This document shows, in pieces, positions 18,030-26,826 of a stretch of DNA of 64,000 bases (within the stretch, counting starts at the first letter, position 1; every line of letters begins with the position of its first letter). The position numbers and the translations under genes were made by a program. The DNA is from SLST01 sp964458555 (GTDB lineage Bacteria; Spirochaetota; Spirochaetia; DSM-27196; SLST01), in the NCBI GenBank assembly GCA_964458555.1, contig CAYWJH010000003.1, positions 1 to 64,000 on the forward strand, read 5' to 3'. Under the pieces are notes generated by a model. The model saw only the letters and a program-made list of their open reading frames with translations. It was not told the DNA's origin and searched no databases.

Positions 18030-18520
18030 GCGGCGGTGTCCCCCGCGATCGTCTCGAGCGCGCTTTCGGCGGCGAGGCCTCCGAGCCGGTCGGCGATCGT
18101 CTGCGGCGTCAGTTCGGCGATACTCTCGAGGTCTTCGGACCGAAACGCGGTCCGCGCGAGCTCCTCCTCGGTCCTCGCGTCTACCACGGCGACGTGGACG
18201 GCGTCCGGGGCGAGCTCGCGCGCGGACACCGCGTCGAACGAGAGCTCGACGACGACGACGAAGCTGGCGCCTCCGTCACGCGCCTGGTCGATCGCGCGGT
18301 AGGTGTAGACCTCGTCGAGCGGGTCGATATCGAGGTCGAAGACGATATGCCCGGCTGAAAAGAAACGGTCCATCGCGCCCTGCTCGGTGCGGGCCGCGAG
18401 CGCCGCGCTCTGCTCGTGCTCGCTGCGCTGGCGTACCGACACCGCGATCGTCTCGCCGGCGAGCGGCGACAGCACGACCAGCCCGATGAAAACCACAATG
18501 ACTGCTCTCGTTCCGTTCAT
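18023..18520 (-). CDS. Small exported protein of unknown function
   Basis: 165 residues beginning with a signal peptide (VVFIGLVVLSPLAGETIA). The mature part has VIFDLDIDP-like beta strands, SFVVVVELSFDAV and a segment AVVDARTEEELARTAFR that recall small alpha/beta periplasmic domains, but I assign no family. GAGAGGG precedes the ATG. It is the first gene of a two-gene unit with the SPOR protein, which it overlaps, so a role in the same cell-wall process is likely. Confidence 0.65.
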   Translation of the reverse strand: MNGTRAVIVVFIGLVVLSPLAGETIAVSVRQRSEHEQSAALAARTEQGAMDRFFSAGHIVFDLDIDPLDEVYTYRAIDQARDGGASFVVVVELSFDAVSARELAPDAVHVAVVDARTEEELARTAFRSEDLESIAELTPQTIADRLGGLAAESALETIAGDTAAW

Positions 18521-18551
18521 GGCGCCCTCTCGGTAGAATACCTCTTCCTGA

Positions 18552-18559
18552 TTATCGGC
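18552..18559 (-). promoter_or_regulatory. Exact match to the sigma-28 (FliA) -10 box
   Basis: On the minus strand the bases read GCCGATAA, the FliA -10 consensus, 32 bases ahead of the gene ending at 18520. The expected TAAA fifteen bases upstream reads TCAT, so only half of the promoter is supported. Flagellar-class control of the SPOR operon is a possibility, not a conclusion. Confidence 0.25.
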
Positions 18560-18690
18560 ACCCGGCGCGCATCTATGACCGGCATTTCCATCGGTCGGCC
18601 GGCGACGGTGCGTATTGATGATTTGCGGGTGAGGTGGTAGCTTTCGGGCATATCAACGCCTTCGGGCACCCACGAAGGGGATTCTCACGC

Positions 18691-20049
18691 GTGAGCGATT
18701 CACACGACCATCACGATCCGAGCGAAGATACGAGGGCTCAGGGCACCGACACCGGGCAACAACACCCGGATCGCGGCGCGCCGCAGCAGAGCGCCGAGGC
18801 CGCCCGCGAGGCACCCTCCGACGACACGGTCTCGCTGCTCGACCTCATCGCCGTCCTGGCAAAGCGCTGGAAGCTGATCTTCTTCACGACGTTCTTCGCC
18901 GCGATCGGGATCGTGCTGTTCTCGTTGTACACCATCCGCCTGCCCGACGACGCGCCCAACAACCCGCTGCCGAATTTCTACGAGTCGGAGGCGCAGGTTC
19001 TCATCAGGGAGTCCGACGGCAACTCGGGCATCGGGTCGGCCCTCGGTGGGGCGCAGCAGGACAGCATCGCAGGCCTTATTGTCACCGACAGAAACAGCGG
19101 CAGCAACAGCTCCGCTCTTGTCCAGCATCTCCTGACCAGCAGGGCGCTGATGGACGAGATCATCGAGGAGTTCGCCCTGCTCGAACGGTTTTCCGGGGCG
19201 GAGTTTCCGCGCATGGCCGCTCGAAACGCGATACGGGGTGGGCTGACGGCCGAGTACCAGCAACAGAGCGGAGTGCTGACCATCACCTTCCAGCACAGCG
19301 ATCCGGTCTTCGCGACCGATGTACTGCAGCGTGTCGTCACGCTGCTCGAGGAACGCTTCACCTACCTCACGCGCGACGACGCGCGCGCGCGCACCGAAGC
19401 AATCGAAGATCAGATCCAGCGCCTGGAAGACGACCTGCAGCAGGCTCGCGCGGCGCTGCGCGACTTTCAGGAGCAATACGGGGTCGTGGATCCGAGTAGT
19501 CAGGGCCAGCAGACGCTCGACCTGATTTCCCAGTTTCGCCGGCAGAAGTTCGAGCTCGAGCTCGAGCGCGAGCAGATCCACGAGCTCGTCCAGGATCGCG
19601 ACGACCCGCAGATCAGGCGAATCAACCAGAACATCCGGCGGATCGAGGAGCTCATCGCCGAGCTCGAGAGCGGCTACCGCCTCTACTCGCCCATCAGCAT
19701 CCCGCTCGACCAGGTTGGCCGGCTCACCGCGGAGTACAACGACCTCGAGCGCGACCTCGCGCTCAAGGAGCAGATCTACGCGAGTTTCCAGTCGGAACTC
19801 GTGCAGACGCGTGTCGAAAGCCAGGACACCTCGCGACTCTTCCAGGTGATCGAGCCTCCGGAGGTGCCGGAGGCGAAGGCGGGGCCGAGCCGTGGGACGA
19901 TCTCGATGATCGTGACCATAACCGCGTTCTTCCTCGCGGTCTTCACGGCCTTCATCATGGAGTACTTCTCCCGCGCGAAGCACGATCCGTGGGAGTCCCG
20001 GAAGATCGAGCTGATCAAGGACCAGTTCCGCCTCCACAAGCGGCAATGA
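18691..20049 (+). CDS. Wzz-type polysaccharide chain-length determinant
   Basis: 452 residues from a GTG at 18691 with AAGGGG ten bases upstream. A hydrophilic N-terminus is followed by a first membrane helix (IFFTTFFAAIGIVLFSLYTI, residues about 72-92), a long periplasmic region with coiled coils (ARTEAIEDQIQRLEDDLQQA and following, about 230-380) and a second helix near the C-terminus (TISMIVTITAFFLAVFTAFI). VIEPPEVPEAKAGPSR just before that helix is the usual Pro-rich Wzz/GNVR motif. It lacks a tyrosine-kinase domain. It controls the length of exported polysaccharide and heads the LoaP-CapD-DegT operon. Confidence 0.88.
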   Translation: MSDSHDHHDPSEDTRAQGTDTGQQHPDRGAPQQSAEAAREAPSDDTVSLLDLIAVLAKRWKLIFFTTFFAAIGIVLFSLYTIRLPDDAPNNPLPNFYESEAQVLIRESDGNSGIGSALGGAQQDSIAGLIVTDRNSGSNSSALVQHLLTSRALMDEIIEEFALLERFSGAEFPRMAARNAIRGGLTAEYQQQSGVLTITFQHSDPVFATDVLQRVVTLLEERFTYLTRDDARARTEAIEDQIQRLEDDLQQARAALRDFQEQYGVVDPSSQGQQTLDLISQFRRQKFELELEREQIHELVQDRDDPQIRRINQNIRRIEELIAELESGYRLYSPISIPLDQVGRLTAEYNDLERDLALKEQIYASFQSELVQTRVESQDTSRLFQVIEPPEVPEAKAGPSRGTISMIVTITAFFLAVFTAFIMEYFSRAKHDPWESRKIELIKDQFRLHKRQ

Positions 20050-20579
20050 GCTTCTACGTCGTCAGCGTTCGCCCTCGTGAAGAGGCCAGGTTCCTCGCGG
20101 TCGCACGAGACCGCATCGGCGATGAGCGCGTGCGATTCCACTGGCCCCGCCGCAAACTGACGATCCGCCGCCGGGGAAGGCGCGAAGAATCGCTCGCCCC
20201 GGTCTTCCCCGGTTACGTATTCCTCGAGACCGATCGCATCGACGAGGAAATCTTCTCGACCGTTAAGCGCCTGCCCGGCTTCTACCGATTCTTAGAGAGA
20301 AACGATCGTATCCGACCGCTGGCCGGGAACGATATGGAGCTGGTGGCGCACTTCGTCAAGTTTGGCGACGTGATCGGGAAGAGCACGGTCACCTTCGACG
20401 AGAACTCCCGCATCGAGGTCAAGGACGGACCGCTCGCCGGCCTCGAGGGCAGAATCGTCAAGGTGGACAGACGGAAGCAGCGGGCGAAGGTCCGCCTCGA
20501 CCTCTACGAGGACAGCTTCCTCGTCGACTTCGGATTCGAGTTGCTCGACCCCGCCGGCTCCCCGCAATCGGAGAGCTGA
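20046..20579 (+). CDS. NusG-family specialised antiterminator (LoaP/RfaH class)
   Basis: 177 residues. NusG N-terminal domain (MSFYVVSVRPREEARFLAVA ... LAPVFPGYVFLETDRID) that binds RNA polymerase, and a C-terminal KOW motif (VKDGPLAGLEGRIVKVDRRK). It is a NusG paralog rather than housekeeping NusG because it lies inside a polysaccharide operon and lacks the neighbouring secE and ribosomal genes. LoaP/RfaH/UpxY proteins are known to prevent early termination in long surface-polysaccharide operons, so it probably acts on its own operon. The start overlaps the wzz stop by four bases (ATGA). Confidence 0.85.
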   Translation: MSFYVVSVRPREEARFLAVARDRIGDERVRFHWPRRKLTIRRRGRREESLAPVFPGYVFLETDRIDEEIFSTVKRLPGFYRFLERNDRIRPLAGNDMELVAHFVKFGDVIGKSTVTFDENSRIEVKDGPLAGLEGRIVKVDRRKQRAKVRLDLYEDSFLVDFGFELLDPAGSPQSES

Positions 20580-20587
20580 GCGAGCGA

Positions 20588-22063
20588 ATGCAGAAGAGCA
20601 CGAACAGGATCTATATCATCGGCGCCGGCTTCGCCGGAGCCTCGATTGCCGCAGAGATCAGACGCAAGGGCATCCTCGGTCACGTCGTGGCCTTCCTCGA
20701 CGACGATCGCGAGAAGATCGGCACGAGGATCGAGGGTACGCCTGTTCTCGGCCCGATCGACGCGGTGATCGACCTCCTCCAGCGGACCCCCGCGGACGAG
20801 GCGTTGATCGCGATGCCCGGCGCGAGCCGGGAGCGGCTCAAGCAGATCTACCTCGTTCTGCTCCGCGCGGGCTTCGCACGAATACGGATCCTTCCGTCGG
20901 TCGCGGAGCTCGTCGACGGCGAGGCACACCTGATCCAGACCCGCGAAATCAACCCCGAGGACCTCCTCGGACGCAACCCCGTCCGGATCAGTCTGCGCGA
21001 GAGCCTCGCCTACCTCCGCGGCCGACGCGTGCTCATCACCGGCGCCGGCGGGAGCATCGGAAGCGAGCTCGCGCGGCAACTCCTCTCCGGCGGAGCCGAA
21101 CGGCTCTACCTCTTCGACCACGGCGAGAACGCGCTCTACGAGATCGAGCGCGAGCTGCGGCTGCTCCAGGAAGAGGGTGTAGGCGATCACGCGACGATCG
21201 TCCCCGTGGTAGGAGAGCTCCAGGACGCCGACTACATGCGGTTCATCCTCGGTCGGCTACGAGCCGATGTCGTCTTCCACGCCGCGGCGCACAAGCACGT
21301 GCCCATGATGGAGGCGAACCCGGTCGAGGCGGTGAAGAACAACGTCTTCGGAACCGAGCACCTCGTTCGGGCCGCCCGCGAGGCGGGCGTGAGGCGCTTC
21401 GTGATGATCTCCACCGACAAGGTGGTCGAACCCACCAGCGTCTACGGAGCGTCAAAGCGCATCGCCGAACAGATCGTGCTCGAGGAGAACGACCCGGACC
21501 ACGCGTTCATGGTCGTCCGCTTCGGAAACGTGCTCGGGTCGACCGGGAGCATTATCCCGCTCTTCCGCAAACAGATCATGCGCGGCGGACCGGTGACGCT
21601 CACCCACCCCGACGTGACACGCTACTTCATGACGATAAGCGAGGCTGCCGCGCTCGTCCTGCAGGCCGGCGGGGTCGGGCGCCCTGGAGAGCTCTACATC
21701 CTCGATATGGGCGAGCCGGTGCGTATCCGGGATCTCGCCGAGCAGATGATCCGCTTCTACGGATTCGAGCCGCACGAGGACATCCGGATCGATGTCGTGG
21801 GTATGCGGCCCGGTGAGAAGATGCACGAGCGCCTCTACGAGGACGACGAGCGGCCCGAACCGACCGATCATCCTCGACTGAACCGCGTGACGAACGCGGA
21901 GCGGCTCGTCGACGATCTGCCCGCGCTGATCGAGACGCTACGCCCCATCTGCTTCTTCGACCCCGAGCAGCCCGACCGATACCGGCGGCGCAGGGCGCTG
22001 CGCGCTCAGCTCAGCGTACACGTACCGGGCCTGGAAGCACCGTGCGATGAACCCGAATACTGA
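20588..22063 (+). CDS. CapD/FlaA1-type nucleotide-sugar 4,6-dehydratase
   Basis: 491 residues. N-terminal NAD-type fold (IYIIGAGFAGASIAAEIRRK) with the regulatory region of the long-form family, but without the four leading membrane helices of classic CapD/WbpM. The catalytic SDR domain starts at LITGAGGSIGSELARQLL (cofactor loop), then FHAAAHKHVPMMEANP, MISTDKVVEPTSVYGASKR carrying the YxxxK pair, and RFGNVLGSTGS. These enzymes convert UDP-N-acetylglucosamine to 4-keto-6-deoxy sugars. The adjacent aminotransferase probably uses the keto product. The absence of membrane helices suggests a soluble enzyme. Confidence 0.85.
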   Translation: MQKSTNRIYIIGAGFAGASIAAEIRRKGILGHVVAFLDDDREKIGTRIEGTPVLGPIDAVIDLLQRTPADEALIAMPGASRERLKQIYLVLLRAGFARIRILPSVAELVDGEAHLIQTREINPEDLLGRNPVRISLRESLAYLRGRRVLITGAGGSIGSELARQLLSGGAERLYLFDHGENALYEIERELRLLQEEGVGDHATIVPVVGELQDADYMRFILGRLRADVVFHAAAHKHVPMMEANPVEAVKNNVFGTEHLVRAAREAGVRRFVMISTDKVVEPTSVYGASKRIAEQIVLEENDPDHAFMVVRFGNVLGSTGSIIPLFRKQIMRGGPVTLTHPDVTRYFMTISEAAALVLQAGGVGRPGELYILDMGEPVRIRDLAEQMIRFYGFEPHEDIRIDVVGMRPGEKMHERLYEDDERPEPTDHPRLNRVTNAERLVDDLPALIETLRPICFFDPEQPDRYRRRRALRAQLSVHVPGLEAPCDEPEY

Positions 22064-23258
22064 CGATCGGATCCCCTTCCACCGTCCGTCCCTCGGAACG
22101 GAAGAAGAGGAGGCGGTTCTGCGCGTCCTGCGCAGCGGCTGGCTCACCACCGCCGGCGAAGCGCGGGCGTTCGAGGCCGAGTTCGCCGAGGATGTGGGAG
22201 CCGCGCACGCGATCGCCGTGAACTCTGCGACCTCAGGGCTGCACCTCGCGCTCGAGGCCGTCGGGGTGGGCCCCGGCGACCGCGTGATCACCACGCCCTA
22301 CACCTTCACGAGCTCAGCCGAGGTCATCCGGTACCTCGGCGCAGACCCGCTGTTCGTCGACGTCCGCGAGGACGACCTGAACATAGACCCGACGCTCGTG
22401 GCACGGGTGATCGAGACCGCCGGTCGCGCCCGCGCGGGCCGCTCGCCGGCTGACGCCGACGGCCCGGTGCGAGCGATCCTTCCGGTGCACATCGGCGGTC
22501 ATCCGTGTGCAATCGAGCAGCTCTGCGAGATCGGCGAGACCGCCGCCGTCGCGGTCGTGGAGGACGCCGCACACGCCTTCCCCGCCGAGCGCAGTGGCCG
22601 CGCGCTGGGCACCTGGGGCGCGTGCGGCGTCTACAGCTTCTACGCGACGAAGACGATCACCACCGGCGAGGGCGGGATGGTCGTCACCGACGACGCTGGT
22701 CTGGCGGAGCGGATGTCGGTCATGCGACTGCACGGTATCGACCGGGAAGTCTGGGACCGGTATACGTCGACGAGACCGTCGTGGCAGTACTCCGTCGTCG
22801 AGGCCGGGTTCAAGTACAACATGCCGGACCTTCTCGCCGCGATCGGCCGTGTTCAGCTCACGAAGGCGCGCCGCTTCCTCGACGAGCGTCGCACGATCGC
22901 CCGTCGCTACCACGAGCTGCTCGGCGGGCGAGACTACTTCACCCTCCCCCTCGAGAGCGGCGAAAGCTCGTGGCACCTCTATCCGATCCGACTCCGGCTC
23001 GAGAGGCTCACGATCGACCGCGACGAGTTCATCGCGCGGCTCGCCGAAGCGGGCGTCGCCACGAGCGTCCACTACATCCCGTTGCACATCATGCCGTACT
23101 ATCGCGAGCGCTACGGTTTGAAACCCGAGGATTTTCCGGTATCATGGGAGGCGTACCGGCGCGCGATCAGCCTGCCGATCTATCCGGGCTTGAGCGAGGA
23201 GGCTGTCGCCCGCGTGGCGGAGGCGGTCCTCGCGATCGGCGACGGCGCGCTCGCATAA
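22047..23258 (+). CDS. DegT/DnrJ/EryC1 sugar aminotransferase (PLP)
   Basis: 403 residues, overlapping the previous gene by 17 bases. Motifs: NSATSGLHLAL (phosphate-binding), TTPYTFTSSAEVIRYLGADP, VVEDAAHAF (the Asp that contacts the pyridine nitrogen), and FYATKTITTGEGGMVV whose lysine should hold PLP. It transfers an amino group to a keto-sugar, most likely the product of the dehydratase encoded upstream, giving an amino-deoxy nucleotide sugar for surface polysaccharide. No acetyltransferase or glycosyltransferase follows. Confidence 0.88.
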   Translation: MNPNTDDRIPFHRPSLGTEEEEAVLRVLRSGWLTTAGEARAFEAEFAEDVGAAHAIAVNSATSGLHLALEAVGVGPGDRVITTPYTFTSSAEVIRYLGADPLFVDVREDDLNIDPTLVARVIETAGRARAGRSPADADGPVRAILPVHIGGHPCAIEQLCEIGETAAVAVVEDAAHAFPAERSGRALGTWGACGVYSFYATKTITTGEGGMVVTDDAGLAERMSVMRLHGIDREVWDRYTSTRPSWQYSVVEAGFKYNMPDLLAAIGRVQLTKARRFLDERRTIARRYHELLGGRDYFTLPLESGESSWHLYPIRLRLERLTIDRDEFIARLAEAGVATSVHYIPLHIMPYYRERYGLKPEDFPVSWEAYRRAISLPIYPGLSEEAVARVAEAVLAIGDGALA

Positions 23259-23262
23259 AACC

Positions 23263-25356
23263 ATGGCAGTAACGGTTCGGCAGGCGCTCAAGGGGCGCGG
23301 CGACTTCATAAGCGACATCTACACGCGCGATATGCTCTACGGGGCGACTATTCGTTCGCCGTACGCGCGTGCCTCGATCAGACGCATCTACCGGTCGAAC
23401 CTCCCCGACGACGTGATCTGCATCACCGCGCACGACATCCCGGGCGCCAACGAGCTGCGCGTGCACGACGAGACGATGCCGCTGCTCGCCGAGAACGAGA
23501 CCTCCTACGTAGGCGAGCCGGTAGCGATCCTCGCCGGGCCGAGCCAGCGCGCGGTCATCGCCGCGATGGAAAGCGTCGTCGTCGACTACGCGCAGCGCGG
23601 ACCGACGTTCTCGTTCACCCGGCCGGCGTCGACGCATGTCATCGCGCGCCGCAGCGGCGAGCGGGGCGACGTAGAGGATGCCCTCGGCCGGAGCGTCGGC
23701 CGTGTCGAAGGCACCTACCGCACGAGCGTGCAGGAACACCTCTACAACGAGCCGCAGGGCGCGGTGGTGTCGCTCGAGAATCGCAGCTTCGTCGTCCGCT
23801 CGGCGACACAGTGGCCCTTTCACGTCCGATCCACGGTGGCCGCGGCGCTCGGGATTCCACCGACTCAATGCATCGTGCGGCCCACCGATCCCGGGATTGC
23901 GCTCGACGGCAAGCTCTGGTACCCCTCGATGGTCGCCGCGCACGCGGCGCTCCTCGCCCGCGCTACCGGTCGGCCGGTGAAGCTCGTCTACTCGAACATA
24001 GAGGACTTCCGTTTTACGCCGAAGCGGGCACCCTTTTCGATTCACTACGTCAGCGGGCTCACGCGCGACGGTGATCTCTGCGGGACGGACGTGGAGATCG
24101 TGTACAACGCCGGGGCCTACGGAGTCTTCACCGAAGAGATCTGCGAACGCGTCATGGCGAGTACCTTCGCCTCGTACGAATGCGCTCATCTGCGCGTCAC
24201 GGTCACCGCCGTACGGACCAACCTTCCTCCACTCAACGTGCTCTCCGGATTCGGCTGCGCGTCTGCGTTCTTTGCCGGGGAGACGCACGTCGCGCGCATC
24301 GCAGAGGTCACGCAGATGGACCCGCTTCTGTGGCGCCGAAACAACGGTCTGCGCGAACGCAACGGAACGCGCGCGGCGACCTGGCACGCACGCGCGGCGC
24401 GGGTGCTCGGCGCGGCCGCGGAGACCAGCGACTTCAGCCGCAAGTTCGCCGCGTACGAGTTGCAGAAGAAGCGCCGGCAGGAGTTCGACGATCTGCGCAG
24501 GCCGACCCACGGCGTCGGTATCGCGGTCGGACAGCACGGCGGCGGGTTCATCGGGGACCACGAGCCGCGCCACGGCGGGACGGTAACCGTGCGTCTCGAG
24601 ACCGACGGTTCGGCGGTGCTGCGTACGTCGGCGGTACCGGGTTCCCGATCGGTGCTCTCGGGCTGGCGCGAGAGCATGGCCCGGATTCTCGGTCTCGACT
24701 CGGCCGACGTTCGCATCGAGAACACGGACACCTCGCTCGTTCCGGATTCCGGACCGTCCACGCTTTCGCGCAACGTCGTCGTGGTCAGTCGGCTCGTCGA
24801 GCAGGCGTGCAACGCGATCCAGAAACAACGGTTTCGCTCGCCGCTTCCCATAGAGGTACGACGCAGCTACCGACCGGGACGCGCCTCGCGATTCGATCCG
24901 GAAACGCTCTCCGGGACTGCCTTCCCGCACGCCTCGCACGGGGCCGCCGTCGTGGAGGTGGCGGTCGATCCGGTGACCTTCGAGTCGACCGTCGAGAACG
25001 TCTGGCTCACCGTCGACGCCGGACACATCCTCAACGATGGCGAGGCGAAGCGCAGCCTCGAGATGAGCGTCTACCAGGCGCTCGAATGGGCCACGCACGA
25101 GATCGTGTCGTTTCGCAACGGGGCGATCGACCCGCGCAGCTACCTCGCCTACCGCAATATGGCAGACCCGGTGCTGCCGCGCATCCGCATTGCTCTGCTC
25201 GGCTCGCCCGAGCGCAGCCCGGAGGGTATCGGTGAGCTACCGCAGAACTGCATTCCGGCGGCGCTCGCGGCAGCGGTCAGCCAGGCGACCGGTCGCTATA
25301 TGGACCGCATTCCCACGAATCCTGCGTTAATCCACGGCTACCTGGAGGCCGAATGA
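23263..25356 (+). CDS. Molybdenum-hydroxylase large subunit (xanthine dehydrogenase/CoxL family)
   Basis: 697 residues, four bases after the aminotransferase gene and without its own ribosome-binding site. It has the two-domain plan: GRGDFISDIYTRDMLYGATI and RSPYARASIR at the N-terminus, then the cofactor domain to a C-terminus holding PEGIGELPQNCIPAALAAAV, whose GIGE glutamate aligns with the catalytic base. However, the usual GGGFGGK loop that contacts molybdopterin is replaced by DPGIALDGK (after CIVRPT, residues about 210-220), and the length is below the usual 750-780. It partners with the iron-sulfur and FAD subunits encoded next. The substrate (purine, aldehyde or aromatic N-heterocycle) cannot be read. 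Confidence 0.8.
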   Translation: MAVTVRQALKGRGDFISDIYTRDMLYGATIRSPYARASIRRIYRSNLPDDVICITAHDIPGANELRVHDETMPLLAENETSYVGEPVAILAGPSQRAVIAAMESVVVDYAQRGPTFSFTRPASTHVIARRSGERGDVEDALGRSVGRVEGTYRTSVQEHLYNEPQGAVVSLENRSFVVRSATQWPFHVRSTVAAALGIPPTQCIVRPTDPGIALDGKLWYPSMVAAHAALLARATGRPVKLVYSNIEDFRFTPKRAPFSIHYVSGLTRDGDLCGTDVEIVYNAGAYGVFTEEICERVMASTFASYECAHLRVTVTAVRTNLPPLNVLSGFGCASAFFAGETHVARIAEVTQMDPLLWRRNNGLRERNGTRAATWHARAARVLGAAAETSDFSRKFAAYELQKKRRQEFDDLRRPTHGVGIAVGQHGGGFIGDHEPRHGGTVTVRLETDGSAVLRTSAVPGSRSVLSGWRESMARILGLDSADVRIENTDTSLVPDSGPSTLSRNVVVVSRLVEQACNAIQKQRFRSPLPIEVRRSYRPGRASRFDPETLSGTAFPHASHGAAVVEVAVDPVTFESTVENVWLTVDAGHILNDGEAKRSLEMSVYQALEWATHEIVSFRNGAIDPRSYLAYRNMADPVLPRIRIALLGSPERSPEGIGELPQNCIPAALAAAVSQATGRYMDRIPTNPALIHGYLEAE

Positions 25357-25835
25357 GGATCTTCTTCACCCTCAACGGCGAGGAGACGGAGATCGACGTC
25401 GAACCGTCGGAACTGCTCGTAGACGTACTGCGGCTGCGAATGGGGCTGCGCGGCGCGCGACCCGGATGTCTGCAGGGGCAGTGCGGGTCGTGCACGATCC
25501 TCTTCGACGGGATGCTCGCCGCAAGCTGCCTGATCCCCGCGTTTCGCGCCTACGGGGCCGATATCCTTACGATCGAAGGGCTGATGAACCGACGCGAGTA
25601 CCAGGATATCGACCGTGGCTTCGAGCGTGCGGGTGCGCGTCCGTGCCGATTCTGCGCCGCGGGGAAGTTCCTGTCGGTCCACGCACTGCTGTCGAGCGGT
25701 TCCGACCTCTCAGACGAGTCGATCCGCGACACGCTCTCGGGCGTCTGGTGCCGCTGTACGACCCACGAACGGCTCGTACGCGGTATCCGCTACGCGGCCG
25801 ACTACCGCCAGAGGAGGCGCCAGCGTGGCGGCTGA
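25353..25835 (+). CDS. Molybdenum-hydroxylase iron-sulfur subunit (2x[2Fe-2S])
   Basis: 160 residues, overlapping the large-subunit stop by four bases. The plant-ferredoxin-like cluster motif is GCLQGQCGSCTILFDG with a further cysteine in AASC; the second cluster is CRFCAAG and, later, GVWCRCTTHERLVRGI. All eight cluster cysteines look present. This subunit passes electrons from the molybdenum site to FAD. The usual CRCTG is CRCTT, a minor change. Confidence 0.85.
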   Translation: MRIFFTLNGEETEIDVEPSELLVDVLRLRMGLRGARPGCLQGQCGSCTILFDGMLAASCLIPAFRAYGADILTIEGLMNRREYQDIDRGFERAGARPCRFCAAGKFLSVHALLSSGSDLSDESIRDTLSGVWCRCTTHERLVRGIRYAADYRQRRRQRGG

Positions 25836-26661
25836 CGGCATATCGGTCTACTTTCCCGAGACCATGGGCGAGCTCCTGCAGATCCACCGGCGGGAGCCGC
25901 GCGCGCTCGTCTATGCGGGGGGAACCTTCGTGCTCAGCCAGCGTGCCGGCCGGTTCGCCGACCTGCCACCGGCGGTGATCTCGCTGCAGGAGGTCGAGGA
26001 GCTCAGGCGCGTCTCGCGGACCGAGCGCTACGTCGAGCTCGGCGCGACGGTACCCATCCGGCAGATCCTGCATCTCGGCGAAAACAACATACCGGGCGCG
26101 CTCTACGAGGCGTTACGAAACATCGGCCCCCCGGCGGTCACCGGTCTCGCCACGCTCGGTGGGAATCTCGCGATCCCCGGACGCATTATGACCGCCGTAC
26201 CGGTACTGACGCTCCTCGACGCCCGTGCCGAGCTGCGGCGTCAGGGAGGCAGCCGATGGCTCCCCGTGGGGCGGATCCATCGCGCCGACGGCAGCCTCGA
26301 CCTGCAGCCGAACGAGATCATCACGCGCATCCGAACGCCGCTCTACCCGTGGACGACGGAGGTCTTTCGGCGCTTCGGCAGCGAACTCGCGCCGGACTCG
26401 GACCCGCTCACCTTCTGCGGGCTCGCGCGCGCGAACAATCGCATCGTCGAGGAGCTGCGAATCATCGGCTCGGTCGGGCAGCCCCGGTTGCTGCGCAACA
26501 AGTCGATGGAGGCCGAGCTGGTCGGGCGCCGCCTGCCGCTGTCCGATCGCGACGTACGCCAGGCGATGGACGCGTACGGCGCCCCCGACGACGGTCTCTC
26601 TCCCATCCAGCGCGACCGGTTCCGACGACTGGTTCAGTGGCTGCTTCTCAACCTCCGTTGA
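25825..26661 (+). CDS. Molybdenum-hydroxylase FAD-binding subunit (CoxM-like)
   Basis: 278 residues from a GTG at 25825 with GAGGAGG eight bases upstream, overlapping the previous gene by 11 bases. FAD-binding motifs: LVYAGGTFVLSQRAG (AGGT loop) and ATLGGNLAIPGRIMTAVPV (TLGGN loop), then a CO-dehydrogenase flavoprotein-like C-terminal domain (RLLRNKSMEAELVGRRLPLS). The last six codons and the TGA stop (WLLLNLR region) lie inside the first unit of a hairpin repeat array, so the C-terminal residues are contributed by repeat sequence. Confidence 0.85.
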   Translation: MAADGISVYFPETMGELLQIHRREPRALVYAGGTFVLSQRAGRFADLPPAVISLQEVEELRRVSRTERYVELGATVPIRQILHLGENNIPGALYEALRNIGPPAVTGLATLGGNLAIPGRIMTAVPVLTLLDARAELRRQGGSRWLPVGRIHRADGSLDLQPNEIITRIRTPLYPWTTEVFRRFGSELAPDSDPLTFCGLARANNRIVEELRIIGSVGQPRLLRNKSMEAELVGRRLPLSDRDVRQAMDAYGAPDDGLSPIQRDRFRRLVQWLLLNLR

Positions 26662-26775
26662 GAAGCGGACCGACTCCTGTCGGTCATTGGTACATCAACT
26701 TGCGTTGAGTAACCGACGAACTGGCGTTCGCCACACTTCTCAACCTCCGTTGAGAAGCGGACCGACTCCTGTCGG
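26644..26775. repeat. Three-unit array of paired small hairpins, period about 46 bases
   Basis: Units at 26644-26683 and 26736-26775 are identical over 40 bases. Each holds two hairpins: CTTCTCAAC-CTCC-GTTGAGAAG and CCGAC-TCCT-GTCGG. A diverged unit between them (about 26693-26732) has TCAAC-TTGC-GTTGA followed by CCGA and CGAAC-TGGC-GTTCG. All loops are four bases long. The first unit overlaps the end of the FAD-subunit gene and the array ends just before the dnaE promoter. It may be a terminator cluster, an RNA-protein binding site or a REP-like repeat. There is no T-run. Confidence 0.8.
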
Positions 26776-26806
26776 CTGGACAGCGGCCGCTGGCCTCCGG
26801 TATAGT
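26776..26806 (+). promoter_or_regulatory. Possible promoter of dnaE
   Basis: TATAGT at 26801-26806 is a good -10; CTGGAC at 26776-26781 with a 19-base gap is a weak -35. Initiation near 26813 would give a very short leader containing the GGGAGGG site. Confidence 0.35.
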
Positions 26807-26826
26807 TGGGCCGAGTCCTGGGAGGG

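Noticed and set aside
26644..26775. CRISPR array
   Set aside because: Only two identical repeats, each containing two palindromes; the intervening sequence is itself a diverged repeat and there are no cas genes.
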